Origin: Dongia sedimenti | Lineage (GTDB): Bacteria; Pseudomonadota; Alphaproteobacteria; Dongiales; Dongiaceae | Assembly (NCBI GenBank): GCA_030715195.1 | Contig: JAUYVI010000006.1 | Location: 591,714-655,713 of the forward strand | DNA length: 64,000 nucleotides | Reading direction: 5' to 3' | In this document: piece by piece, positions 44,504 through 53,698 of the stretch | Layout of the letters: every line of letters starts with the position of its first letter | Numbering within the stretch: position 1 is the first letter of the stretch | Position numbers and translations under genes: made by a program | Notes under the pieces: generated by a model | What the model was told of the DNA's origin: nothing | What the model saw: the letters and a program-made list of their open reading frames with translations, nothing else | Database searches by the model: none

Positions 44504-45676
44504 ATGGCGGATAAGATCGGTGTTTCGGTCGTCGGCTGCGGCTTCTTTGCGCAGAACCATCTGAATGCCTGGCGGGACCTCGCCAAGGACGGCGTCGAGC
44601 TGATCGCGGTCTGCGACATCGATGCCGCGAAGGCCAAGGCCGCCGCGGAGAAGTTCAAGGTGCCGCGCTGGTACACCGATCTCGACGTTCTGCTGGCCAA
44701 GGAAAAGCCCGGCCTCATTGACATCGTGACCCGGGTCGAGACCCACCGCGAGCAGGTCCTGAAGACCGTCGCCAAGGGCATCCCGACCATCGTGCAGAAG
44801 CCGTTCGGCTTCGATCTCGGCGATTGCCGCGCCATGACCCTCGCCGCCAAGAAGGCCGGCGTGTTTCTCGCGGTGCATGAGAATTTCCGCTTCCAGGCGC
44901 CGCTCCGCCGGATCACCGAGCTCCTGCGGCAGGGCGTCATCGGAACACCGTCCTGGGGCCGGGTCAGCTTCCGCACCGATTACGACATCTACACCGGCCA
45001 GCCCTATCTGCTGAACGAGACCCGCTTCGTCATCAACGATCTCGGCGTCCATGTCTGCGATCTCGCCCGCGCCTTTCTTGGCGAGGTCGAGCACGTGACC
45101 TGCGAGACCCAGCGCCGCAATCCGAAGGCCAAGGGCGAAGACACCGCGACGATGATGATGAAGCATGTCAACGGCGCGGTCTCCATGGTGGAATGCACCT
45201 ACGGCGCGCACCGCTTGCCGGACATCTTCCCGCAGACCTTGATCGAGCTCGAAGGGCCGAAGGGTGCCATCATCCTCTACAAGAACTTCGACCTGGAGAT
45301 CATGGTCGGCGGCAAGATCACCAAGGAACATGCCGATGCCGAGGTGCTGCATTGGGCGGCGCGGCCCTGGCACATCATCCAGGAAAGCGTGCTTGCCACC
45401 AACGCGCATATCCTGAACGCCCTGCGCAGCGGCAAGCCGGCGGACGTCTCGGCCGAAGACAACTTCAAGACCTTCGCCTGCTGCGAAGCCGCCTACAAAT
45501 CGGCGGAGAGCGGCAAGGCGGTGGCGCTCGAGCCGCTGCAGGCTAAAGCGAAATCGGCGGGCAAGGCCAAAGCCAAGGCGAAGCCGAAAGCCCGCGCCAA
45601 GGTCAAGAGCCCGAAACGCCCCGCGAAGAAAGCGGGCAAGAAGTCTTCGAAGAAGGCCGCGCGTTCGAAGAAATAA
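44504..45676 (+). CDS. Gfo/Idh/MocA family oxidoreductase with histone H1-like C-terminal tail
   Basis: A 390-residue protein with a good RBS (AGGGGA). The N-terminal Rossmann fold (GVSVVGCGFFAQNHLNAW) binds NAD(P). The motif EKP is replaced by VQKPFGFDLGD, and the C-terminal Gfo domain includes VHENFRFQAPLRRI and DLGVHVCDLARAF. Typical members oxidise sugars or inositols. Residues 346-390 are an almost pure Lys/Ala/Pro/Arg/Ser tail with KAKAKPKARAK- and PAKKAGKK-type repeats, as in histone H1 or AlgP. The tail is in frame and has no stop or shift before it. Confidence 0.87.
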   Translation: MADKIGVSVVGCGFFAQNHLNAWRDLAKDGVELIAVCDIDAAKAKAAAEKFKVPRWYTDLDVLLAKEKPGLIDIVTRVETHREQVLKTVAKGIPTIVQKPFGFDLGDCRAMTLAAKKAGVFLAVHENFRFQAPLRRITELLRQGVIGTPSWGRVSFRTDYDIYTGQPYLLNETRFVINDLGVHVCDLARAFLGEVEHVTCETQRRNPKAKGEDTATMMMKHVNGAVSMVECTYGAHRLPDIFPQTLIELEGPKGAIILYKNFDLEIMVGGKITKEHADAEVLHWAARPWHIIQESVLATNAHILNALRSGKPADVSAEDNFKTFACCEAAYKSAESGKAVALEPLQAKAKSAGKAKAKAKPKARAKVKSPKRPAKKAGKKSSKKAARSKK

Positions 45677-45717
45677 TCGCTACAGCGCGGTGTGGTCGAA
45701 GACTCGGTCCTTTTTTC

Positions 45718-46302
45718 TTACGTTGCGGCCTGCAGGAGCGGCGTGATCAGCAGATAGCCGGCGAAGGCGCTGATCGCGACCGCGCCCAGGCGGGGGACCA
45801 GCTGCGTGCTCGATTTCGGCAGCAGGCTGCGGGCCAGCGCGACGCCGAGCAGCGCCCAGCCGGATCCCGCGGCGATCACCATGACCACGAAGGCGATGAA
45901 ATAGGCGAGGCTGTCCGGCGCATGCACGGGAATGATGCCCAGCGCGAAGAGCAGCGCCTTCGGGTTCAGCAACGTGGTCACCAGCACATCGCGGAAGCCG
46001 ATGAGCTTCTGCGCCGCATGCATCGCCCATCCTGCGCGCCAGAGGCGGACCGCAAGATACAGGAGATAGGCCGCGATGATCATCCGCAACGCATAGGCCA
46101 GCGACGGCATGCTTTGCACGCGGTCGCCGATCAGATAGCCGACCATCAGGATCGTGGCCAGGTAGCCGATGACTTCCGCCGGAATGAGCCGCAGCGCGCG
46201 CAGCCCGGAAGCGGCGCCGGCCGTCAGCAGCAAGGTGTTGGTCGGCCCGGGCGTCGCCAGCAGGAAGGCGACGGCGAGGGCGAACGGAATCGGATCGGTC
46301 AT
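45718..46302 (-). CDS. LysE family exporter
   Basis: Read from the ATG at 46302, 194 residues with about six membrane helices: DPIPFALAVAFLLATPGPTNTLLL at the start, then ALRLIPAEVIGYLATIL and RDVLVTTLLNPKALLFALGI. The TPGP motif and LNPK segment are LysE/RhtB hallmarks. It exports amino acids or related metabolites. It begins 17 bp after rhaI in the same direction and so may be transcribed with the rhamnose genes. Confidence 0.87.
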   Translation of the reverse strand: MTDPIPFALAVAFLLATPGPTNTLLLTAGAASGLRALRLIPAEVIGYLATILMVGYLIGDRVQSMPSLAYALRMIIAAYLLYLAVRLWRAGWAMHAAQKLIGFRDVLVTTLLNPKALLFALGIIPVHAPDSLAYFIAFVVMVIAAGSGWALLGVALARSLLPKSSTQLVPRLGAVAISAFAGYLLITPLLQAAT

Positions 46303-46319
46303 GCCGCCAGTATAGCGGC

Positions 46320-47618
46320 CTAGACGATGCCCGCCGACTGTTTCGACTGCGCCGGGCGCTCGTTCGATTTGTGTCGCCGATAGCCGGACCAGCGATAGAG
46401 GCCGAGCGGGTCGATGGCGCCGCCCGTCCGGTGCCGCGCCATGCCGAGGATCGGCGAGACGTCGGTGTTGAAGGCGGACTTCAGCGTATCGAGCGCCATC
46501 AAGGCGTCGTTCTCGGCCTGGGCCTGCTCCAGCCTTGCGCGATCGATCAGGCAGGCCTGGGCGTAGCGGCGTTGCAGCTCCATCGCGCTCGACATCAGGC
46601 TCTCGACCGGATCGGTCACGTTGTGCGACTGGTCCAGCATGTAAGCGGGGGCTACGTCGAGCGCCTTGCGGTCGGCGGCATCGACCAGCTCGTTGAACAC
46701 CAGGAACAGTTGGAACGGATTGATCGAGCCGGCGTCGAGATCGTCGTCGCCGTACTTGCTGTCGTTGAAATGGAAGCCGCCGAGCTTGCCGAACTGGATC
46801 AGCCGCGCGACGATCATCTCGATATTGGTGTTGGGCGCATGATGGCCGAGATCGACCAGGCAGCGCGCCTTCGGCCCCAGCTGGGTCGCCGCCCAGTAAT
46901 TGGTGCCCCAGTCGGCGATCACCGTCGAATAGAAGGCCGGCTCGAACAGCTTGTGCTCGATGAACACCTGCCAGTCGTCCGGCAGCTTGGCGTAGATCGC
47001 GCGCATGCTCTCGAGATAGCGCTCCAGCGCTCGCGCGAAATGCTGCTGTCCGGCGAAGTTGGAGCCGTCCGAGATCCAGACCGTCAGCGCCTTCGAGCCC
47101 AGCACCTTGCCGATTTCGATGCATTCGATGTTGTGCGCGACGGCCTGCGCGCGGGTCGCGGCATCGGTGTGGCTCAGGCTGCCGAACTTGTAGGAGTGCT
47201 GCTGGTCGGCCTGGTCCTGGAAGGTGTTGGAATTGACCGCGTCGAAGCCGAGCCCCAGTTCATCGCCGAGCTGCCTCACCGCACGCACGTCCTTGTTCTT
47301 GTCCCACGGGAAGTGCAGCGAGACGGTCGGCGTCGCGCGGGTCAGCTTCTGGATCGTCGCACAGTCCTCCAGCTTGTCGAGGACATTGCGCGGCTCGCCC
47401 ACGCCGGCGAAACGGGCGAAGCGGGTGCCGCCGGTGCCGACACCCCAGCTCGGGATTGCGACGCCGAAACCGGCCACGGCCTTGGCGATGGTCTCGATGT
47501 CGGTGCCGCCGCGCGCCAGCCGGCGGGCGAGGGCGTCATAATCCTCCTGCAATGCCGGCAGCGCCTTGGCGTTCTGCTCGGCGATGTCGCTTTGCGAGAT
47601 GCGATAGGTCCCGGTCAT
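46320..47618 (-). CDS. rhaI: L-rhamnose isomerase (RhaI type)
   Basis: A 432-residue isomerase turning L-rhamnose into L-rhamnulose, of the Pseudomonas stutzeri/rhizobial RhaI type rather than E. coli RhaA. Metal-binding regions are FIEHKLFEPAFYST, LVDLGHHAPNTNIE and FHFNDSKYGDDDLDAG. It has a strong RBS (GGGAGGAAG). It is second in the leftward rhaD-rhaI operon, about 30 bp after rhaD. Confidence 0.93.
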   Translation of the reverse strand: MTGTYRISQSDIAEQNAKALPALQEDYDALARRLARGGTDIETIAKAVAGFGVAIPSWGVGTGGTRFARFAGVGEPRNVLDKLEDCATIQKLTRATPTVSLHFPWDKNKDVRAVRQLGDELGLGFDAVNSNTFQDQADQQHSYKFGSLSHTDAATRAQAVAHNIECIEIGKVLGSKALTVWISDGSNFAGQQHFARALERYLESMRAIYAKLPDDWQVFIEHKLFEPAFYSTVIADWGTNYWAATQLGPKARCLVDLGHHAPNTNIEMIVARLIQFGKLGGFHFNDSKYGDDDLDAGSINPFQLFLVFNELVDAADRKALDVAPAYMLDQSHNVTDPVESLMSSAMELQRRYAQACLIDRARLEQAQAENDALMALDTLKSAFNTDVSPILGMARHRTGGAIDPLGLYRWSGYRRHKSNERPAQSKQSAGIV

Positions 47619-47647
47619 GGCTCTTCCTCCCAGAAGATGGCTTCTCG

Positions 47648-49720
47648 TTACCGCGTGAACGAGACGGCGTTGCCGGCATCCACGTTCAGGATGTTGCCGG
47701 TCGATTTTGGCGCCTCGGTGCAGAAGAACTTCACCGCCGCCGCGATGTCCTCGGGATAAACGGAGAGCTTCAGCAGCGAGCGCTGGCGGTAATGCTCTTC
47801 GAGCTGGTCCTGCTCGATCTTGTAGGCCTCGGCCCGTTCCTTCAGCCAGTCACCGCTCCAGATCGTCGAGCCGCGCAGCACCGCGTCGGGATTGATCACG
47901 TTGCAGCGGATGCCGACCGGTGCACCTTCCAACGCCAGGCAGCGCGCCAGATGGACCTCCGCCGCCTTCGCAGTGCAATAGGCCGAGGCGCCGGGCGAGG
48001 CCGCAAGCGCGTTCTTCGAGGCGATGAACACGATGTTGCCTCCGATCTTCTGCGCCTTGAGCAAGCGGAACGCTTCGCGGCTCACCAGGAAATAGCCGGT
48101 GGCGAGGACCGCGATGTTCTTGTTCCAGAGATCGAGCGAGGTGTCTTCGACCGGCGCGGATGACGCAATGCCGGCATTGGAGACCAGGATGTCGAGCCCG
48201 CCGAATTGCCGCGCTGCGGCGGCGAAAGCATCGATCACCGACTTCTCGTCGGTGACATCGACGGCCGTGCCCCAGACCCGATCCTTGCCGTGCTTCACCC
48301 CGAACTCCTTGACCGTGCCGTCGAGCCGACCGCTGTCGATATCGACCAGGGCGACGCAGGCGCCTTCGCCCAGCAGCGCCTCGGCGGTCGCGCGGCCGAT
48401 GCCGCCGGCGCCGCCGGTGATGAAGGCGATGCGGCCGGCAAGGGCTTTCGGCTTCGGCATGCGCTGCAGCTTCGCCTCTTCGAGCAGCCAGTATTCGATG
48501 TCGAAGGCCTCCTGCTCGTCGAGCCCGACATACCGGTCAACGCCGCTGGCGCCGCGCATCACGTTGATGGCGTTCACATAGAACTCGCCGGCAATGCGCG
48601 CGGTCGCCTTGTCGGCCGCGAAGGTCATCATGCCGACGCCCGGCACCAGGAACACGACCGGGTTGGGATCGCGCAGCTTCGGGCTGTTCGCGCGCTTGCA
48701 GCGCTCGTAATAGGCCGCGTACTCGGCGCGATAGGCCTCCAGCGCCGCGTCGAGATTGCCCAGGTCCTTGCCGTCGAATTGCAGCACCAGCGGCCGGATC
48801 TTGGTGCGCAGGAAATGGTCGGGGCAGGAGGTGCCGAGCGCGGCCAGGGCTTCGAGATCCTTGGCGCAGACGAACTCCAGCACTTCTGGCGAGTCATTGA
48901 AATGGCCGACTTTCGGTTGCTTCGCGGAGATCTTGCCGCGAATGACCGGCATCAGTTCCGAAGCGATGCGCTGCCGCTCGCTTGCGGCCAACGGCGCGCG
49001 CGCCGCACCGCCGAACAGGGTCTTGCCGGCGAGCCTCTGCTTCAGCCAGGCATCGGCCTTGCGGATGATGCGCAAGGTCTGCTCGTAGCATTCCTTTGAC
49101 GTGTCGCCCCAGGTGAACAGGCCATGTCCGGCCAGCACGATGCCCTTCAGCGCCGGGTTCTTCACCGTCATCTCGCCGAGCTTCAGGCCGAGATCGAAAC
49201 CGGGGCGTTGCCAGGGCAGCCAGCCGATCTCCGGACCGAAGATCTCCGCGGTGAGTTCCTTGCTGCGCGACGCGGCGGCGACCGCGATCACCGCATCGGG
49301 ATGCATGTGATCGACATGGACCTTGGGGATGAAGGCGTGCAGCGGCGTGTCGATGCTGGCGGCACGCGGGTTCATGTTGAAGGTGCAATGGGCGAGCAGG
49401 CCCACCATCTCGTCCTCATGCGCGAGGCCGCGATAGAGCTTCTTCAGGCTCTCGAGCTTGTCGAGATAGAGGGTCGCGAAACCGTCGAGCTTCATGCTGC
49501 CGAGATCGCCGCCCGAGCCCTTCACCCAGAGCACGGTCACGGTCTCGGCCGTGAGCGGATCCTTGGCCGCGATCTTGGCCGAGGTGTTGCCGCCGCCGTA
49601 ATTGGTGACGCGGAGATCGGCGCCCAGCAGGTTGGAGCGATAGAGCAGGAGCTCCGGCTCGCTCATCCCCTTGGCCTTGTTATCGTCCCACAGCGAAGGA
49701 ATGCCCTCGATCGTGTCCAC
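47648..49720 (-). CDS. rhaD: Bifunctional rhamnulose-1-phosphate aldolase / L-lactaldehyde dehydrogenase
   Basis: A 690-residue fusion starting with GTG. The N-terminal class II aldolase domain (residues 1-410) has zinc ligands in KVHVDHMHPDAVI and VLAGHGLFTWG. The C-terminal short-chain dehydrogenase (430-690) has GGAGGIGRATAEALL and the YCTAKAAE catalytic Tyr/Lys. The aldolase splits rhamnulose-1-phosphate into DHAP and L-lactaldehyde, and the dehydrogenase is thought to oxidise the lactaldehyde to lactate. It is the first gene left of the divergent rha promoter. Confidence 0.93.
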   Translation of the reverse strand: MDTIEGIPSLWDDNKAKGMSEPELLLYRSNLLGADLRVTNYGGGNTSAKIAAKDPLTAETVTVLWVKGSGGDLGSMKLDGFATLYLDKLESLKKLYRGLAHEDEMVGLLAHCTFNMNPRAASIDTPLHAFIPKVHVDHMHPDAVIAVAAASRSKELTAEIFGPEIGWLPWQRPGFDLGLKLGEMTVKNPALKGIVLAGHGLFTWGDTSKECYEQTLRIIRKADAWLKQRLAGKTLFGGAARAPLAASERQRIASELMPVIRGKISAKQPKVGHFNDSPEVLEFVCAKDLEALAALGTSCPDHFLRTKIRPLVLQFDGKDLGNLDAALEAYRAEYAAYYERCKRANSPKLRDPNPVVFLVPGVGMMTFAADKATARIAGEFYVNAINVMRGASGVDRYVGLDEQEAFDIEYWLLEEAKLQRMPKPKALAGRIAFITGGAGGIGRATAEALLGEGACVALVDIDSGRLDGTVKEFGVKHGKDRVWGTAVDVTDEKSVIDAFAAAARQFGGLDILVSNAGIASSAPVEDTSLDLWNKNIAVLATGYFLVSREAFRLLKAQKIGGNIVFIASKNALAASPGASAYCTAKAAEVHLARCLALEGAPVGIRCNVINPDAVLRGSTIWSGDWLKERAEAYKIEQDQLEEHYRQRSLLKLSVYPEDIAAAVKFFCTEAPKSTGNILNVDAGNAVSFTR

Positions 49721-49811
49721 GGCGCCGCTCCATCAATTCGTCAAAATTGCTCATCTGAGCAAGTCCAGAGCCTTCGAATATGCCTCCGGGAAGTGCCGGT
49801 CAACGCCTTCT

Positions 49812-49856
49812 GATCATTTTGCATCGCAACAGACATTGTTGCGACGCAAAATGATC
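49812..49856. promoter_or_regulatory. 45-nt inverted repeat, probable RhaR operator
   Basis: Twenty-base arms at 49812-49831 and 49837-49856 match at 19 of 20 positions around a 5-base centre. The site sits between divergent rhaD and the DeoR-type regulator gene, 92 bp and 65 bp from their starts. The TTTTGC-TCGCAACA half-sites suit a DeoR-family dimer or tetramer. Confidence 0.82.
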
Positions 49857-49920
49857 GATACGTGAGTAATTTTGAACAATTCGATTTGACGGCCCGCACC
49901 GTTCCGGGTATTCGGGATTC

Positions 49921-50709
49921 ATGCTGCAGCGGCAACGCCATCACATGATCTGCGAGATCGTCGCGACCCGCGGTTACGCGACGGTGCCCGACCTGATGGC
50001 GCGGCTGGAGGCCTCCCGCGCGACCGTGGCGCGCGACATCCAGGAACTGGCGCTCGCCGGGCGCATCCGCAAAGTGCGCGGCGGTGCCGAAGCGATGCAC
50101 GGCGCACCGGCCTTGGCCGAGCCCAATTTCGACACCAACCAGCTGCGGAACCGCGAGCTGAAGCGGGCCATCGCCCGCGAGGCCGCCGATCTCTGCCAGC
50201 CGGGCGAATCCATCATCATGGATGGCGGCACCACGACCTTCGCGATGACCGAGTTCATCGCCGACCGCGACCTCGAGGTGCTCACCAATTCCTTCCCGAT
50301 TGCCGAGGTTCTGATGAAGCGCGGCAAGGCGCGCGTGATCCTGCCCGGTGGCGAGATCTTCCGCGAGCAGGGCCTGATCCTCTCGCCCTTCGAGGACGAC
50401 ACGATCGAGCGCTTCGTCGCGACCAAGTTCTTCATCGGCGCCCGCGCGATCACCCAGCATGGGCTGATGCAGACCGATCCGCTGCTGATCCGCGCTGAGC
50501 AGAAATTGTTGCGCCAGGCGGAGACCACCATCGTGCTCGCCGACAGCAGCAAGTTCCGCAACCGCGGCAGCCTCATCCTCTGCCCGCTGGAGCGCATCCA
50601 CACCATCATCACGGATGACGGTATCGAGAGCGGCACACATAAGATGCTGACCGACGCCGGCATAAGGGTCGTCATAGCGCATCCAATGCAGACGGCGTCG
50701 GTCGCGTAA
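49921..50709 (+). CDS. rhaR: DeoR/GlpR family regulator of rhamnose genes
   Basis: A 262-residue regulator. The N-terminal DeoR helix-turn-helix reads ICEIVATRGYATVPDLMARL, then SRATVARDIQELALAGRIRKVRGGAEA. The C-terminal sugar-phosphate sensor (DeoRC) has MDGGTTTFAMTEFI. It lies between the rhaDI operon and the rhaK-transport genes, matching rhizobial RhaR, which controls rhamnose catabolism in response to a phosphorylated intermediate. The nearby inverted repeat is its likely site. Confidence 0.88.
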   Translation: MLQRQRHHMICEIVATRGYATVPDLMARLEASRATVARDIQELALAGRIRKVRGGAEAMHGAPALAEPNFDTNQLRNRELKRAIAREAADLCQPGESIIMDGGTTTFAMTEFIADRDLEVLTNSFPIAEVLMKRGKARVILPGGEIFREQGLILSPFEDDTIERFVATKFFIGARAITQHGLMQTDPLLIRAEQKLLRQAETTIVLADSSKFRNRGSLILCPLERIHTIITDDGIESGTHKMLTDAGIRVVIAHPMQTASVA

Positions 50710-50813
50710 CGACGCAACCGGCGAACACAACGAAGCACCGGTGAACAGGGGGCCGGACAATGAAGCCTTTCGCTGCGACAGCAATAGCCACGGCACGCTG
50801 AAGCGACACGCGC

Positions 50814-52157
50814 ATGGCGATCGTCGTCTTCGACATCGGCAAGACCAACCTGAAGCTCTCCCTGGTCGAAGGGGGCGCCATCCGTCACACCCTGTCGCAG
50901 CCGAATGTGAATCTGCCGGGTCCGCCCTATCTGCATTTCGACACCGATGCGACCTGGGCCTTCCTGCTCAAGGGCCTCGGCAAGCTCGCATCCATGGCGA
51001 AGATCACCGACATCGTGCCGGTTGCGCACGGCGCCGCCGGCGTGTTGGTCGATGCCGAAGGCGGCTTGGCCTTGCCGATGCTCGACTATGAACATCCGAT
51101 CCACGATGACGGCTACGACCGGGTCGCCGCGCCGTTCTCGGAGACTTTCACGCCGAGGATGGCGAACGGGCTCGTCTTCGGCCGGCAGCTCTATTGGCAG
51201 AAGCTGAATTTCCCGGACGGTTTCGCGCGCATCAAATGGATCTTCGGCCATCCGCAATACTGGGCCTTCCGCCTGACCGGCCGGGCCTGGAGCGAGGTCA
51301 CATCGCTCGGCTGCCATGGCGGCCTCTGGCGTCCCGCCGAAGGCAGGTTCAGCAGCTTCACCGAGAAGATGGGCTGGACGCATCTCTTCCCGCCGCTCAA
51401 GAAGGCGAGCGACATCGCCGGTCCGCTGACGCCGGAGGTCCTGCGTCAGACCGGACTGCCGGCCGACTGCAACGTGCGCGTCGGCATCCATGACAGCAAC
51501 GCCTCGTTCCTGCGCCACCGCATGACAAGGCCGATGCCCTTCGCGGTCGCTTCGACCGGCACCTGGGTGGTCTGCATGGCGGCGGGCGCCGATCCCAGGC
51601 AGATGCCGGAGAACCGCAACTGCCTCGCCAATGTCGACGCGCTCGGCACGCCGGTGCCGTGCTGCAACTTCATGGGCGGCCGCGAGTTCGCGCGCCTGAC
51701 CAAGGGCCTCCATGGCTGCATCACGACCTTGGAGGACGTCGCCGCGGTGGTGGAGCAGGGCTCGATCCTGGTGCCGCCGCTCGGCGATGACGGCGGCCCG
51801 TTCGACGGCAGCCCATTGGGCGGACCGGGCGGTGCGCCAACCCAGACCGACGAACAGGCGGTGGCGCGCGCCAGTGTCTATCTCGCGTTGATGACCGATT
51901 ACTGCTTCGACCTGCTGCAGGCGAAAGGTCCGGTCATCGTCGAAGGCAGTCTCACCGGCAACCATGCCTTCTTGAGCGCGCTGGCGACCCTGCGCCGCGC
52001 CGACAGCGTCATGGTCTCCAGCGACGCCACCGGCACCGTCTCCGGCGCCGTTCTGCTCGCGGGATCGAGCATTCCCGACGAGCCGGAACTGGTCGAGTCG
52101 ATGGACCTCCCGATGGCGGATTACCGCAAGGCCTGGCGGGAGGCGCTGCCCGCATGA
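50814..52157 (+). CDS. rhaK: L-rhamnulokinase (FGGY family)
   Basis: A 447-residue FGGY kinase starting MAIVVFDIGKTNLKLSLVEGG, the opening typical of rhizobial RhaK. ASTGTWVVCMAAG and VIVEGSLTGNHAFLSAL are further family marks. It phosphorylates L-rhamnulose. In Rhizobium leguminosarum the RhaK counterpart is also needed for uptake through the linked ABC importer, which fits its placement directly before the transporter genes (4-bp overlap with the ATPase). Confidence 0.88.
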   Translation: MAIVVFDIGKTNLKLSLVEGGAIRHTLSQPNVNLPGPPYLHFDTDATWAFLLKGLGKLASMAKITDIVPVAHGAAGVLVDAEGGLALPMLDYEHPIHDDGYDRVAAPFSETFTPRMANGLVFGRQLYWQKLNFPDGFARIKWIFGHPQYWAFRLTGRAWSEVTSLGCHGGLWRPAEGRFSSFTEKMGWTHLFPPLKKASDIAGPLTPEVLRQTGLPADCNVRVGIHDSNASFLRHRMTRPMPFAVASTGTWVVCMAAGADPRQMPENRNCLANVDALGTPVPCCNFMGGREFARLTKGLHGCITTLEDVAAVVEQGSILVPPLGDDGGPFDGSPLGGPGGAPTQTDEQAVARASVYLALMTDYCFDLLQAKGPVIVEGSLTGNHAFLSALATLRRADSVMVSSDATGTVSGAVLLAGSSIPDEPELVESMDLPMADYRKAWREALPA

Positions 52158-53698
52158 GCAACCTGCTGGAAGTTTCCGGCGTCTCGAAATCCTTTGGACC
52201 GGTCAAGGTGCTGAAGGAGATCAGCTTCGATGTTCGGCCGGGCGAAGTCCATGCGCTGCTGGGCGAGAACGGCGCCGGAAAATCCACCCTGATCAAGATC
52301 GTCGCCGGCGTCATCAATGCCGATGAAGGCGAGGTGCGGCTCGAGGGCAAGGCGGTGCGCTTCGCCTCGCCGCGCGAGGCGGCGGCCCATGGCATCGCCA
52401 CGGTCTATCAGGAGCTGCTGCTGTTTCCGGACCTCACGGTCGCGGAGAACATCTATCTCGGCCATGCGCCGAAGACCCGATGGGGCGCGCTCGACTGGAA
52501 CGCGATGCGGGCCGGCGCCCGCGCGCTGCTGGACTCGCTCGACAGTCCGGATCTCGACGTCGATACCACCGTCGGCAAGCTTTCGGTCGCCAATCGCCAG
52601 CGGGTCGAGATCGCCAAGGCGCTGTCCCACGATGCGAAGCTGGTCATCATGGACGAGCCGACCGCCGCCCTCGCCGACGCCGATGCGCGGCGGCTGATGG
52701 ACGTGGTGAAGCGGCTGCGCGACCGTGGCGTCGGCATCATCTATGTGTCGCACCGTCTGCCGGAGATCTTCGCCCTGGCCGATCGCGTGACTGTCTTGCG
52801 CGACGGCACCTATGTCGGCACCAAGCCGATCGGCGAGGTGACCGAGGGCGACCTCGTCTCCATGATGGTCGGCCGCGCCATCGACCATCTCTTCCCGAAA
52901 GTCGATACGACGCCGGGCGAAACCATCCTTGAGGTGAAGAACCTCTCCTATCGCAACACCGTCAACGATATCAGCCTGACCGTCCGCGCCGGCGAGATCG
53001 TCGGCATTGCCGGGCTGATCGGCGCGGGCCGCACCGAGCTGGCGCTCACCATCTTCGGCATCACCCCGGCGACCTCCGGCGAGATTCTGATCGACGGCAA
53101 GCCGGTGACCATCTCCAGCCCCGACGATGCGCGGCGCCTGAAGATCGCCTACGTGCCGGAGGATCGCGGATCGCAGGGCCTGATCCGGCCGCAGACCGTG
53201 CGGGAGAATGTCTCGCTAGCGATCCTCGACCGCATCGCTAGGGCTTTCGTTGTGGATCGTCGGCAGGAGGGATCGCTGGCAAGGCAGGCGATCGAGCGCT
53301 TCGGCATCCGCACCCGTGGGCCGGAGCAGCGGGTGAAGCAGCTCTCCGGCGGCAACCAGCAGAAAGTGGTCCTGGCGAAATGGATCGCGACCGAGCCGCG
53401 CGTGCTCATCATGGATGAGCCGACCCGCGGCATCGATGTCGGCGCCAAGGCGGAGATCCATGCGCTGATGAGCCGGCTCGCGGGACAAGGCCTCGCCGTG
53501 CTGATGATTTCCAGCGAGCTGCCCGAAGTGCTCGGCATGAGCGACCGCGTGCTGGTGATGCGCGGCGGGCGGATCGTCGCCCAGTTCGACCGCAAGGATG
53601 CGACCCCCGACGCGGTCGGCGCGGCCATGACCGCGGCCAAGGCCGGCGCGAGTCTCGAATCCGCCCCTCTTGGATTCAAGGGGGCGGCGGCGCTATGA
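52154..53698 (+). CDS. rhaT: Rhamnose ABC importer ATPase (two nucleotide-binding domains)
   Basis: A 514-residue CUT2-type sugar ATPase. The first domain has Walker A GENGAGKST and Walker B LVIMDEPTAALADADA. The second has the usual degenerate P-loop GLIGAGRTEL, then QLSGGNQQKVVLAKWI and LIMDEPTRGIDVGAK. It energises the RhaP/RhaQ channel. It overlaps rhaK and rhaP by 4 bp each. Confidence 0.9.
   Translation: MSNLLEVSGVSKSFGPVKVLKEISFDVRPGEVHALLGENGAGKSTLIKIVAGVINADEGEVRLEGKAVRFASPREAAAHGIATVYQELLLFPDLTVAENIYLGHAPKTRWGALDWNAMRAGARALLDSLDSPDLDVDTTVGKLSVANRQRVEIAKALSHDAKLVIMDEPTAALADADARRLMDVVKRLRDRGVGIIYVSHRLPEIFALADRVTVLRDGTYVGTKPIGEVTEGDLVSMMVGRAIDHLFPKVDTTPGETILEVKNLSYRNTVNDISLTVRAGEIVGIAGLIGAGRTELALTIFGITPATSGEILIDGKPVTISSPDDARRLKIAYVPEDRGSQGLIRPQTVRENVSLAILDRIARAFVVDRRQEGSLARQAIERFGIRTRGPEQRVKQLSGGNQQKVVLAKWIATEPRVLIMDEPTRGIDVGAKAEIHALMSRLAGQGLAVLMISSELPEVLGMSDRVLVMRGGRIVAQFDRKDATPDAVGAAMTAAKAGASLESAPLGFKGAAAL

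Noticed and set aside
41102..45409. A 1435-codon minus-strand open frame opposite the RND and Gfo/Idh/MocA genes
   Set aside because: It is antisense to two clear genes, rich in His/Arg/Asp/Gly as antisense of GC-rich coding DNA is, and has no recognisable domain.
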